Source: Ancistrus triradiatus (Eukaryota; Chordata; Actinopteri; Siluriformes; Loricariidae). From it: a stretch of DNA of 64,000 nt. A model generated the notes under the pieces. That model saw nothing but the letters and a program-made list of their open reading frames with translations, had not been told where the DNA came from and searched no databases. Shown piece after piece: positions 11,401-22,045 of the stretch. Made by a program: the position numbers and the translations under genes. The DNA lies in assembly GCA_025084515.1 (NCBI GenBank), contig JAJAGP010000759.1, forward strand, positions 1 through 64,000, in the 5' to 3' direction. Numbering within the stretch: the stretch's first letter is position 1; every line of letters begins with the position of its first letter.

Positions 11401-14400
11401 TGCTTGGGCAGTCCTACCTCGTGAGATCTTTGCTCCCCGGTGTTGCTCTCTCCACCATGTTAGTGAAGCCGATGCCATATTTCTCTGGGAGGGTCTGGTC
11501 ATGCATGTGGTTGAGCAGCTCATCAGTAAAGCCAGACAGGAACAGGCACTTCCCTTCATATAGAAATAATATCAATTCAGCTATTAATGGTCAAATATAT
11601 CAAATATGATGGCTCAGATCAATCAGCTGGTGTCAACTGTAATGTGGAGGCACCCTTTGGTCACGATACAACCAATCAAGCCCCCCACACTGAGGAGAAA
11701 GCTGAGACTCAGAAGCCCCTGAACAATGAAAACAAGACGATGACTAAATTAAAATGAATGGAAAACAACAAAAACTAGGACGAAATGAATGGACGCTTTT
11801 GTCAACGAATTAAAACGAGACGAAAATGTTTGGCAGAGACGACATCCAATCAGATCTGATTTAGTTTTGTGGAAGGTAGGGAAAAGATCCAATCATAACT
11901 TTAGCAGTGGAAAGGCGGGATCCAATCATTAATGCTGTAAGACTCTGTACTGTTTCTCAAAGTACTGTCAAACTATCGTCACTGATAAAATCATAGAAAA
12001 TCTAGTGATATCATTTTGTCAATATCCCACACCCCTAGTGTGTGTAACCATCTCATCAGAGGCTCCCGAGTCTCAGCGCTCCTCTCTGTAACATACAGAC
12101 CAGGGGTGCCCCCACATTACACCTACTACTTCACTACTTCAAGAAACTTACAGAAGTGGTTTCCAGGTCCAGGGAACCATCTTCCAATGTAGGCAGCCAT
12201 CAAACCTGGATTGATTCCAATCTTCAAATATACAAATGACCAAAAAAATCAGGTCAGTGCTTCTTGTCCACATAATATGGCTTTAAAGCCTTTACTGGCT
12301 TCATTGATTGTAAACTTTCCCAGATACTTACAATGACATAGTCCAAGTTGTCAGTAAGGATGTCTGGCAGGGTCCTTTTCAAGACCTCCTCCTCGGTCAT
12401 GCCTTTAAATCGATCCACTTTCCTTTTAACTTTCTTAAACGTCTCGTCGATCTTCTCTTGTGTTCCTTCCGCTGGCTCGCCCTCTTTGGCCACCTTGGCT
12501 TTCTTAGGTTTGGGGCCTGGCTTGGCTTTGGCTTTGGGCTCTTTGTTTGCTGCTCTGCCTCTTTTCCCTTTGGCAGGAGCTTTGGATTGAAATGAAGGGA
12601 ATCTTTAAGTTTTCCAAAACAAGTTAAAAGTATCCTGTGGTAGCCTAGCGGTTAAGGTACTGGACTATGGACCAAAAGGTCCAGGGTTCAAATCCCGCCT
12701 CTGCCAAGCTGTCACTGTTGGGTCCTTGAGCAAGACCCTTAACCCACAATTGCTTGGATTGTAAAACTGTATCAATTGTAAGTCGCTCTGGATAAGGGCG
12801 TCTGCTAAATGCTGTAAATGTAAATGTATCCATTTGTGTAAATAGTATGCATTCTAATCAAATGCTGGACAGGTGAGAGCAATAAATAAACGAGGGTGTG
12901 TGACAGCATGACAAAGTCTGAGATATGTACAACTATACAAATAATTAACTTTTTTAAAATTCCAGATAGGAGCTCAAGGGATTCAGCAATTCGCCACACC
13001 ACAGCTAGACTGAACCGGGTACGAGTCCTGACAGTGCCTTCCAATTGCCGTTATGTTAGGGATGGATGGATGGACATGGGATCATCCAATGGCACTGCAA
13101 TAGGCTAAGCAAAGCGATTTCTGGGATAGACTCTGAGCAAATCAGAACGTGAAAAATATGCTGTACATTTCCAAAAGCAGATGAAAACATCTGCTTCTGA
13201 ATAATTTCACAATCTCAAGGGACATCAGGCTGCAATCTTTATGTTCTGGTGCATCACCATTAACAGCTATTCATAAAGTAATACTGCAACTTTAACTGAA
13301 AATCGTTAGGAGAGCCTGAGTGTACCTTGCTGGGGAGCACCAGGCACCGGCTGTGCAGCAGGGTGCCCATGAAGAGGCATTTCAGGCATTAAACCTTCCT
13401 CTCCAAGTCCCTCCATGAACTGTGCAGCATTACCATTAGCCATATGAGAGTACTGTGCGTGGAGAGCTTGGAGATGCTGCTGTGCTGACTGAACCCTGAA
13501 ACATTACACAGAAATTAAGTACAACATCAATCAGTTTGGTTACGCTCACATAACTCGTTAAACAACGGACACTTTCGATAAGCAGCCTTTTGAAAAGCCG
13601 AGCCCGAATGAGCAACCAGAGGTGACAGTGGCAAGAAAAACTTGGGAGAATCCATTCTACTCTGGGCGGGACCGGAGTATTAAATACTGTTCTTAAGAGC
13701 CCTTGTCTAGCCAAATACAACATAGTATAGAATCTGGAAAAACCTTATGATAATTGTTTCAGGTTGTATCATGATCCACTATAACATTATGATTATTTTT
13801 ATGATAAAAACTCATTGCTCTACTGATAAAACCCAAAAAGGGACAGAAAGAACAGAGCACTTAGGTTAGCAGAATCTTTTTAAACAAACAGCTTCATGAT
13901 GGTCAATATAACCACCATGCTCTAGGTGTCCACAGAGAATATCATAATAATATATATTTTTAATCTAATATGCATAAGAAGTACAGACAGAACAAAAACT
14001 TTTACATTTTGGATTCAGTCGCCTCTGAATTTTGCGCACCATTTACTCACTTTATGGTCACTTCATTAGGTACACCTGTTCAACTGCTCCTTATAGACAT
14101 GGTCAAGATGACCATGAGGACCAAAGGTGATTCCAGTGACTTTAAATCTGGCATTAGACAGGTTGGTCTGCTGACCTGCTGGGATTTTCACACATATCTA
14201 GAGTTTACAGGCAATGGTCAGAAAAAGAGAAAGCATCCAGTGAGGGCAGTTCTCTGGGTGAAAATGCCTTCTTGATGCCAGGGGTCAGAGGAGAATGGCC
14301 AGCCTGGTTCAAGCTGACAGAAAAGCACCAGTAACTCAAATAACCACTCGTTACAACCGAGGTATGCAGAAGAGCACCTCTGAATGCACAACGTCAAACC

Positions 14401-15067
14401 TTGAAGCACATAGGCTACAGCAGTAGAAGACCAGACCAAGTGCCACTCCAATCAACTACGAACAGGGAACTGAGGGAACAATTTAACCAAAATTGGACAA
14501 TAGAAGATTGGAAAAATGTTGGGCAAAAGGGGGGTGTACCTAATAAAGTGTCTCAGTGAGTACAGAGTGTAAACAAACCGAGCTGATCAGTGTTTGAAAA
14601 GTACAAGCAATACTGATGCAACAATGACAAACTGATATCCAGATTTTCCCACATTATAAACCTCTTTATTTCCAGCTTGATATGATGTTAAAGTCGCCTG
14701 CATCTTCAATTACTATTTATACGTATATTATATATAGTCAGTTATATTAATATAAACATTAAATGGACTAGAGTGTTAATCAACTAAGCACACACAAAAG
14801 CTTAGTTTAAAAAGCACAGGCCGTTTTATGGGTGCCGCATTTTGATTTATAACAATCAAGTTAATTTGCACTTATAATATAGTTAATTATAGGCTGGTTA
14901 GTAACATTCAGTCTCCTAGAGCTTTTGTTTTTATGCTCATTCAGCATGCTTACAAAAGACAAGTTACATCCATTCTGGCGCCATTTAATACAAAGGGGGG
15001 AAACTCACCAGTGCTGAACATAATCCGAGGGGACATGAGGCAAAGATCCGTAACTTCTCTCATCCAT
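8448..15067 (-). CDS. tdg: G/T mismatch-specific thymine-DNA glycosylase, copy A
   Basis: Exons in transcript order: 15067-15009, 13495-13326, 12579-12332, 12221-12152, 11553-11418, 11065-10983, 10894-10800, 9534-9363, 9241-9110 and 8536-8448. They give 417 residues (human TDG about 410). The enzyme removes T or U from G mismatches and excises 5-formyl- and 5-carboxylcytosine in the nucleus. The UDG-fold core carries IGINPGLMAAY with the catalytic-loop Asn at residue 163, GIGFTNMVER, AVFNGKC and MPSSSARCAQFPRAQDK with the DNA-intercalating-loop Arg 298. A Lys/Ala/Pro-rich basic segment lies at about 77-110. A sumoylation-type IKEE has Lys at 353. The start MDERSYGS is the only ATG in exon 1. 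Oddities: the usual His two residues after the YxG of the catalytic loop is Trp174, and the last exon encodes a tail unlike the conserved TDG C-terminus. Introns carry a SINE, nested DNA elements and other repeats. Confidence 0.93.
8908..8997. mobile_element. Tc1-like solo terminal repeat
   Basis: aaatctgatgatgttttagg to ttcaagcaccactgta is the outer right end of the 5747-7252 family. It lies in intron 9 of TDG copy A (8537-9109), with no transposase sequence attached. About 100 bases before it, at 8690-8800, an AT/CG-mixed stretch with cgatcggccggtgacc resembles a hAT-like end but is too degraded to call. Confidence 0.6.
9703..10607. mobile_element. Inverted-repeat DNA element, non-autonomous
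   Basis: It is bounded by a perfect 16-bp inverted repeat, AGTGTGTTTACATGCA at 9703-9718 and its complement at 10592-10607. Without the nested hAT element it is about 560 bp. No transposase frame is visible. It lies in intron 7 of TDG copy A. A related diverged copy appears at 31424-31905. Confidence 0.75.
10050..10384. mobile_element. hAT-like miniature element nested in another element
   Basis: The ends are CGGTGTTTCCCAACC and GGTTGGGAAGCACTG (15-bp inverted repeats, two mismatches). The flanking 8-bp duplication is perfect: CTCTATAC at 10042-10049 and 10385-10392. It is 335 bp with no transposase, and is inserted into the 9703-10607 element. Confidence 0.9.
12635..12826 (+). mobile_element. 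tRNA-derived SINE, copy 2
   Basis: This is an almost consensus copy: ctgtggtagcctagcggtta (A box), ggttcaaatcc (B box), and the tail ctgctaaatgctgtaaatgt. It lies 56 bases from TDG copy A exon 3, antisense to the gene. Confidence 0.9.
13500..14040. other. Intron 1 of TDG copy A, no recognised feature
   Basis: AT-rich intronic sequence between exon 2 and the inverted-repeat element that follows. I see no exon, repeat family or regulatory site that I could support. The stretch 14563-15005, up to exon 1, is likewise empty. Confidence 0.4.
14044..14562. mobile_element. Inverted-repeat DNA element (TTTATTAGGTACACC ends)
   Basis: The left end is tcacttcattaggtacacc and the right end ggtgtacctaataaagtgtc, imperfect inverted repeats closed by tactcac/gtgagta. 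About 519 bp, with no intact frame. Related ends occur near 23190, 36480, 37550 and 56585; the last two carry Tc1-like transposase remnants. Confidence 0.7.
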
Positions 15068-15790
15068 CTTTAGTGATAAACCAGAATTGAGATTTCAATT
15101 TGTAGGTTATTAACGGTAGCAAGTCAGATCATGGAGAGTGTTTCTAACCAGTCTATTCGCTTTAGCATGTAGCACTGCTCTAACGACCAACAAAAGCTTC
15201 GTTTTACTAAGAAAACACCATGTTGTAGCGAGCTGGCTGATACTTATCAAACTTCAAATGACTCGAAATTGCTTTATAACTCCTTGAGCACCGGTTAGAT
15301 AGTGAACCTGGTTGCCATTATTGAAACAACACTTAACTCGTATGCTGCTTCCTACCGCTGGGAGTCGATTCATGAAAAGAGTCGAATCTTCCTTTTCTGT
15401 ACGAACGAGTCGATTCCAAAGCTGCAGAGTCGATTCCAAGTGGTCAAATTCAATGAGCTGATATCAGAGCAATGCCGGATTCGGTTTATTTCGATTAGCT
15501 TATACTTACCTATACACCAGGGGCGAATTAACACTTAAGAAATTGTATTAATTGCATTGTTTGTGCTTATACCACATAGCTGATGCCTTAGAGGTCTAAT
15601 ATGTACTTTTGGTAGGTTATATGGTTACAACAGCCATGAGCTATGATTACCTTGCCTACAGCATGGCTGACTTGCTTTTAAATAGTTGCGGGTATTCATT
15701 ACACAAAACCTAAAGAATCTAGCTCTGACTGAAATTGTTAGCGCTCAAACTGTTGGAAAGATGCTGGAGCATTATGGGAAATGTCATGTA
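15068..15790. other. 5' flank of TDG copy A
   Basis: Upstream of the copy A start codon on the minus strand. No TATA box is apparent and no repeat family is recognised. The core promoter is presumably in the first 200 bases, but I cannot place it. Confidence 0.3.
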
Positions 15791-15978
15791 TGGGACCTAG
15801 TGGGTCAAGTACTGGACTATAGACCAGAAGATCCAGGGTTCAAATCCCACCTCTGCCAAGCTGCCACTGTTGGCTCCTTGAGCAAGGCCCTTAACCCACA
15901 ATTGCTTGGATTGTAAGACTGTATCAATTGTAAGTTGCTCTGGATAAGGGCGTCTGCTAAATGCTGTAAATGTAAATG
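15791..15978 (+). mobile_element. tRNA-derived SINE, copy 3
   Basis: A, B and tail blocks are present (ggttcaaatcccacctctgc; ctgctaaatgctgtaaatgt). Intergenic, between the two TDG genes. Confidence 0.88.
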
Positions 15979-17360
15979 AATTTAGCACATCCTGTAGTTC
16001 TAAACAATGCAGGATATAATTGACAATTTACTGCCGTGATTTCAGTGAGAGACAGTAATGTTTTACTGGCTCACGTGGCCCAGTAAAGTGGGTCTGATGA
16101 TACCCCTGCTATGTACATTATCTAAAGTATACCTTATAGGCATGCGTTGACTGCCTGTAGCTCATCTTGGAATTGAGGTGGCTCAGTAGTTAAAGGATCT
16201 GGACTTCTAACAGGAAGGTTTTACATTTACACCCCTTGGTACATTTTTTTTTAATGGGCCAAAAATTGGCAAGTCAATGTTATTCCACTCAATGGTCATG
16301 GATTCAAACAGTAGAGTAGTTGAAAACTGTTTCCCCAGTTAGTCTGTGTTTAATGCGAGACCAAATATTGTCTATATCCAAATCTGGACTCTGACCAGAC
16401 CAAAAATGAGCCTGGGAGATTACCAACCAATGACTAGTCTTAAGGAAAAAACAAGATCATATATTTTTGGAAGATTTTGAACACCCAAGCATGTGTTAGT
16501 TTGAGTTTCAAGCTTGTGGTGAGCAATCAGGTCTCAGGAGTGCATTTTCTTAGTTCTTGCTCATTTTCTGACCAGTGATTTGAATATTTAGCAATTTTAG
16601 GTTTGAACCATCTGCCCAGGAGTGTACAATGGGCATTTAGAAGGTGCCCTTATACAGGGCAACTTACAACTGATACCATACTAAATATAAAGGAATTGTT
16701 GGTTAAGGTCCTTGTGAAAGAACCTCGCAATTTAGCACAGGTGAGATTTGAACCCTGGGCATTGGGGTCCACAGTCTAGTCCACAGTTGAGAGTTTAAAT
16801 CTCAGCTACACCATTGGTGCCCTGATAAAAACATCTCTCTGCAGGCTATCTGTATAAGGCTGTATGCTTAATACTAGACCCTCCAGTGATAAACAAACAG
16901 GGATCAAGGCAGCCAAGATGTTATATGGATGCTGGATCAAACAGACAGGTGTGAACACATTGCTGGGGCTTATTATAAACTATCTGCTGGGATTAGAATA
17001 GTGTGTACAAAAAACTCCAACCAACATCATGTTCAGAAACAACCATGATGAAAGGCTAGAACAGCATTAACACAAGCCACACATGGGAAACATGAGCTAG
17101 TCTCTAGTACATCTACTAGGTGTACTGACAAGGTCAGTTTACATAACAAAGGGGATTGCAGGTGGAATGACTTGTGTCACCACAGCACACACTGCCATGT
17201 CAGTGAGATTTGAGCAATAGCAATTATTGCAAAGGCTTGAGTCACTTTGTAGTGCCTTGATGAGAGTGCGCCAACACCCAGATAAGATCTGGTCCCTGGT
17301 AGTAACTTTTTTCCCTGATAGATGAGATACAGTCTGGAATTACAGGAATTGGTATACATT
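15979..17360. repeat. Intergenic stretch with old SINE remnants
   Basis: 16625-16800 resembles the same SINE in reverse (gcacaggtgagatttgaacc), and 16791-16880 resembles its forward tail. Both are highly diverged. The remainder shows nothing recognisable. Confidence 0.4.
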
Positions 17361-17362
17361 AT

Positions 17363-17600
17363 ATAGGCAAAAGTTTGTGGACCCTCTAAAAGATGAATAT
17401 GCGTGGAATTTATCCCCCTTTGCTGCTACAACAGGCTTCACTCTTCTAAGAAGCTTTCCAATTGATTTTTAAACTTTTCTCTGAGGTCGGGTGCTGATGG
17501 TGGGTAAGGACTGGCTTACAGTTGGTATTCTAATTCATCTCAAAGGTGTCGTATGAAGTTAAGGTCTAGCCAATTTCCCCAATAAATTTGGAATGGTTTA
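17363..17600 (-). mobile_element. Tc1-like fragment
   Basis: It begins ataggcaaaagtttgtggac, continues through tttgctgctacaacaggctt, and is clearly related to 51890-52160. Non-coding and truncated. Confidence 0.5.
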
Positions 17601-17634
17601 CTGATGCTGCAACGTTAGTAATCACTATGCCGAC

Positions 17635-18010
17635 CTTTGGCCTTGTGAATTCCGGCCACACCAGAGGGCAGTACCCTCACCCTCCTCCAGTTATCTGGGG
17701 TCGAAGTGCTGCCAACGACTTTCCTGCTTAGACTCAGGATCCTAGAGTGACTCTGTGTATCGGACTACTTAATGCCTATGTGCATATTTCACATTTTATT
17801 TGAACTATGCCTCCATGACTTTAGTTTCATTCTTAGATTTATCATCTACGCCGCCCAAGGAGGTTGGATCCCTGTTTGAGGCTTGGTCCTCCAAAAGGTT
17901 TCTTCCTCATAACACTTAGGGAGTTTTTCCTTTCCACTGTCGCCCTAGGCTTGCTCAATTTGGGATTGTAAAAAGTGCTATATAAATAAATCGGACTTGA
18001 ATTGAATTCA
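17635..18010 (+). mobile_element. LINE 3' untranslated region fragment
   Basis: ccgcccaaggaggttggatc, ccctaggcttgctcaatttg and the tail tatataaataaatcggactt match the LINE at 25811-26825. There is no ORF2 sequence. Confidence 0.7.
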
Positions 18011-19089
18011 GGAAATAAGCTCCAGAGGACCCCTGCAACTCTGACCAGGATTAAGAAATTTGAACAAATAAAAAAAAAAAAGTTGTACACCCTATTCATG
18101 TTGCGTGATCTCCTTTAGACGATTTATAGCATATTTTATTAATACTCAGATTTATTGGCTTGTGTTTGATTTTTCTGGAGTCGAAAAGTATAAAAACCTC
18201 AAAGCTGAATCGACTCTTGGAATCGATTGCCAACCTTTTAAATCGGACTCGAATTCAAAATGTCTGGAACGGAACAGCCCTAGAATTGTTTAGCATGAAC
18301 CGGTTTATTTAAAACAGAATAGCGTTAGTTTGTATGGTTGCTAGACATAAAACGTAAAGAATAAAAAGCCGCTCCATTGTTTGTTTTCGGTTAGTTAACT
18401 TCGATAACACAAATAATAACGCACTTCCTTGCTCGTAGCGATCGGCTGCGTCCCAAATAACGCATAAACGCACTAAATAGTGAGCCAACAATACATACTA
18501 TTTATAAGGGTTATTAGTGTTCGAACACACGTTTTACTTCAATTTGAAACGCAGCCTAGGCTACTGAATGGATATCAATTGTTAGCTAGCTAGCTTCATA
18601 CCCGTGTGAATATGGACCCGTTTAACATGTTGATAATAAAACGTGGCATTAATAAAATAGCACATACGTACCGTTGTATGTAAGTGAAAGAAACCAATAA
18701 TAATCCGATAATTATTTCCCTTTCAAATTTCCAGATGACGGCAACAAAGACAGGCAGTGCAACAACGAGTCGCTCTGGCACTGGACAATACCAAAATCAG
18801 ATTAAAGGGGGGATACGTATGTGAATTCGACGATGATGATTTAAACAAATAAAAAGACACTCGGTTTTATGTTTGCAAACTTTAATACCGTATTAAAATA
18901 ATACAAAAAATGCATTTTCATCTGCACTCACATCGGTTTGAATTTTCATTTAGACCGTTTCACATCCCAATCCCCTTTCTTGTTAGTATATTCTGTTTCT
19001 GACGTTTAAACCCTACTGTTTCATCGCAATTGGCTCTCGCTTCCTCTAGAAGACATTTCATAATAAAGGTACAAACATCCGTTCGTTTT
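18011..19089. other. Intergenic stretch, nothing recognised
   Basis: AT-rich unique-looking sequence between the TDG genes, with the palindromic microrepeat tagctagctagc near 18583. No supported gene, exon or repeat. Confidence 0.35.
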
Positions 19090-19282
19090 ACATTTACATT
19101 TACAGCATTTAGCAGACGCCGTTATCCAGAGCGACTTACAATTGGTACAGTCTTACAATCCAAGCAATTGTGCGTTAAGGGTCTTGCTCAAAGACCCAAC
19201 AATGGTAGCTTGGCACAGGTGGGATTTGAACCCTGGACCTTGTTGTCCATAGTCCAGTACCCTTACCCACTAGGCTACCACA
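19090..19282 (-). mobile_element. tRNA-derived SINE, copy 4
   Basis: Reverse orientation: catttacatttacagcattt, gggatttgaaccctggacct, then taggctacca. Confidence 0.88.
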
Positions 19283-20187
19283 TTCCCAATGTTTTAACGC
19301 CCAAGGCCTAAAGAATTATGACAACTAATAGAATCTGTCTTCATTCATTTTCTTACCCGCTTGATCCTGGACAGGGTCGCGGGGTGCCTAGGAGGAAGGG
19401 CGCAAGACAGGAACAACCCTAAACAGGGTGTCAATCCATCACAGCCAATCCTGTATGCATGTGATGCACGACCTGTCCTTAAAGTACTGCCTGGACTGCT
19501 GTAAATCTTCTGTAATAATCAATTTCCCTGTTTCTTTAGTTTATTTTCCAATGACTAATTATTGAGTGGTACAAACTATCTCCAATAGACACCGGAAAAG
19601 GCTGAATAAAAGTACAAAACTTTTTATTCATTTTTTTAAATCCAACTTGTTCATTCCAACAGTCCAGCTGTGACTGTTTGTCAGGAACAAATTTAATTTA
19701 AACAACTGTTTAATCATAAAAGTCACATTCCATTAAGTCATCAAAAGCAATTACATAATAAATATGAAAAGGCTGTACAGGGCTAGCTTGATGTACATCT
19801 GTACATTTAAATCACTGCAGAAAAAAACCCAAAAACATTCTCTTCAAACTCATAAATGCATAACAATACAAAAAATAACCAGCATAAAGAAACAGTAATA
19901 CACTTCTCAAATATCATACCTAAAGGATGTTAATGTTAAAATGTACCTGACCTTTTTGGAACCTCATGTTTCCTACTTAACACCATGTACAGGACACCAC
20001 AGTGAAAATGGTATAAATACCATTGAATTGAGGTAAAATAGTTTGAAATCATAAACAAGCACCAAAACATGATTCACTGGGGGAATAATGTGCAAGCAGA
20101 ATGAATCATGTATGACCTAAAGGTTACAAACATTTAAAGTGAAATAACTTGAAAAACAACAATAACAAAGGCGATGTGTGCTACATA
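19283..20187. other. Intergenic stretch with a short degenerate repeat
   Basis: 19340-19480 contains cctggacagggtcgcggggt and cagggtgtcaatccatcaca, a motif recurring around 28290-28390 and 38650-38760, so it is probably an old interspersed repeat. The rest, up to the Tc1 element, is AT-rich with nothing supported. Confidence 0.4.
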
Positions 20188-20646
20188 CAGCACTGTGCAA
20201 AAGTCTTAGGCCATTAGATTAGTTGCTGTGGTATAATGACTATGCATAACATTGTCAATGACATAACCCCAAATTTTTCAAACTTGGATTCATCACTCCA
20301 TGATGCTCTTTTCCAATCTTTGTGAGCTTTAGCATATCTTAGCTTTTGCACCCAGTGCCCCTTCCAAAAAAGTGGTTTCTTGGTTGCTACCCTTCAATAG
20401 AAGGCTCAACTTAGTCATCCCAATGAAGCTGCAATGCTGCTATTGCTCAAGTGTAAGGAGAGGTCACACTAAATACTTGCCACTGTAGCCTATAGAGGAT
20501 GTTTTTTTCTGATTTTTAATACTGCATACAAATTTCCATATTATCTCGTTGTATTCTAATAAAAAGACTGAGAAATAATTATGGTCTTATAAATAAACAA
20601 TAGTACATCTAATGTAATGGTGACCTAAGACTTTTGCACAGTACTG
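20188..20646. mobile_element. Deleted Tc1-like element
   Basis: The ends CAGCACTGTGCAAAAGTCTT and its near complement aagacttttgcacagtactg are each flanked by TA, as expected for Tc1/mariner insertion. 459 bp, with no transposase frame remaining. Confidence 0.8.
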
Positions 20647-20665
20647 TAGAAAAAACAGCAAAGTA

Positions 20666-21540
20666 CACTACATGGATAAAAGTAATGTGGCAGCAAAACT
20701 GAAGGGTTGTCAGCTTAGTTCTTACAGACACAAAGCTGCCCTTCATTCTCAAATTCTTGGACTGCGTCATTACTCTATGGAAATTATGAGATCTCATAAA
20801 TTCTGTTAATGTAAATGATCCAAGGTTGTGGCTCAAGACATGAAAAACCACTCAGAGCATTCCATTCGGAGCATCATTAGGAAGTGGAAAGTGCATGGCA
20901 CCATGCCCTCAAAATTGGATGACCAGGCTAAGAGGAAATGAATGCGGGAAGCTGCCAAGAGACCAGTGGCAAGACTTATAAGTTTTTATGGCTGAAATTG
21001 GTTGGTCTGTGCAGAAGAAGTCACAGGTTTTACATAAAGCTGGTCTGTATGGTAGAAAGGCAACAAGAGAGCCATTTCCGCAAAAGTGCCACATTGAGTC
21101 TTGTTTGCACTTCTGGTGCATGGTGTCAGAAGGTTTTACTTGGTCAGATGAGACCAAGATTGAGCTTTCGGGACTTAAATCAAATTGAAAACCAAACACA
21201 GAACATCACATCACTCAAAATGCACCATATCTACTGTGAAGCATGATGGTGGCAACGTTATGTTGTGGGGATATTTTTCTTCAATGGGCATTGGGCAATT
21301 GTTCAAGATTGAAGGCGGTGATGCTACACCAAAAGTACACCTAAATACTTGATAAAAACCTGCAGTGCTCTGCTAGACAGCTGCAGATGGGCAGGTGGGT
21401 CCCCTTAACTCTTGAATAAAAGCTTTGACCTAAATCTACTTCCTAAATCCAGTGGCCACTCATCACTAACATCTGAAACATCTCTTCATTGATTAGCCAC
21501 TGATTAGGAGGAATGTCCACATACTTTCGGCCATGAAGTG
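20666..21540 (+). mobile_element. Tc1-like element with broken transposase
   Basis: The terminal repeats CACTACATGGATAAAAGTAA and (reverse) CACTTCATGGCCGAAAGTAT are flanked by TA. Internal pieces encode FTWSDETKIELSG, a Tc1 catalytic-region motif. The frame is interrupted. It is adjacent to the previous element with only about 20 bases between. Confidence 0.75.
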
Positions 21541-21769
21541 TATTTCTAGCCAACAAAACGGCAGTAAACCAGAATGCTGCTCTTACTGTCAAGTAGAAAA
21601 CATCACTTCTTTATAGTTATTCATATAACAAAGTTAAAGCAGTATAAAACTATGTGGGCTTGATTCAAATAATACAAAAATGACATTAAACTACGAAAAC
21701 CCATCCAGTATAAAGCCAGGTGTATCCGAATTCGTTCCTACATAGTGACCTATATAGTGTGATGGTCTA

Positions 21770-21801
21770 TACATACATACATATATATACGTATATACGT
21801 A

Positions 21802-21846
<45 letters not shown>

Positions 21847-21865
21847 ACGTATATATGTATATATA
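21770..21865. repeat. (TA)n microsatellite
   Basis: Alternating ta/at tract with imperfect tacg units at its start. The apparent Tyr/Ile-rich reading frames across it are artefacts of the repeat. Confidence 0.95.
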
Positions 21866-22045
21866 CATTCCAGTTGCATATAGTGCACTACAAATGGAGG
21901 AGAAATTCATTTTAGATTCAGCCCTATTTTGGATGTCCAGACCTCAACTCACAGGTCCCGGCACCGGCGACTCATTCGGACACAGCACATGTAATATACA
22001 GAATTTTCCATAATTCACTCCTCTCTTCAGTTCTGAGCTATAAAC

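Noticed and set aside
21691..22013. Tyr/Ile-rich open frames on both strands
   Set aside because: They are produced by the (TA)n repeat and have no coding character.
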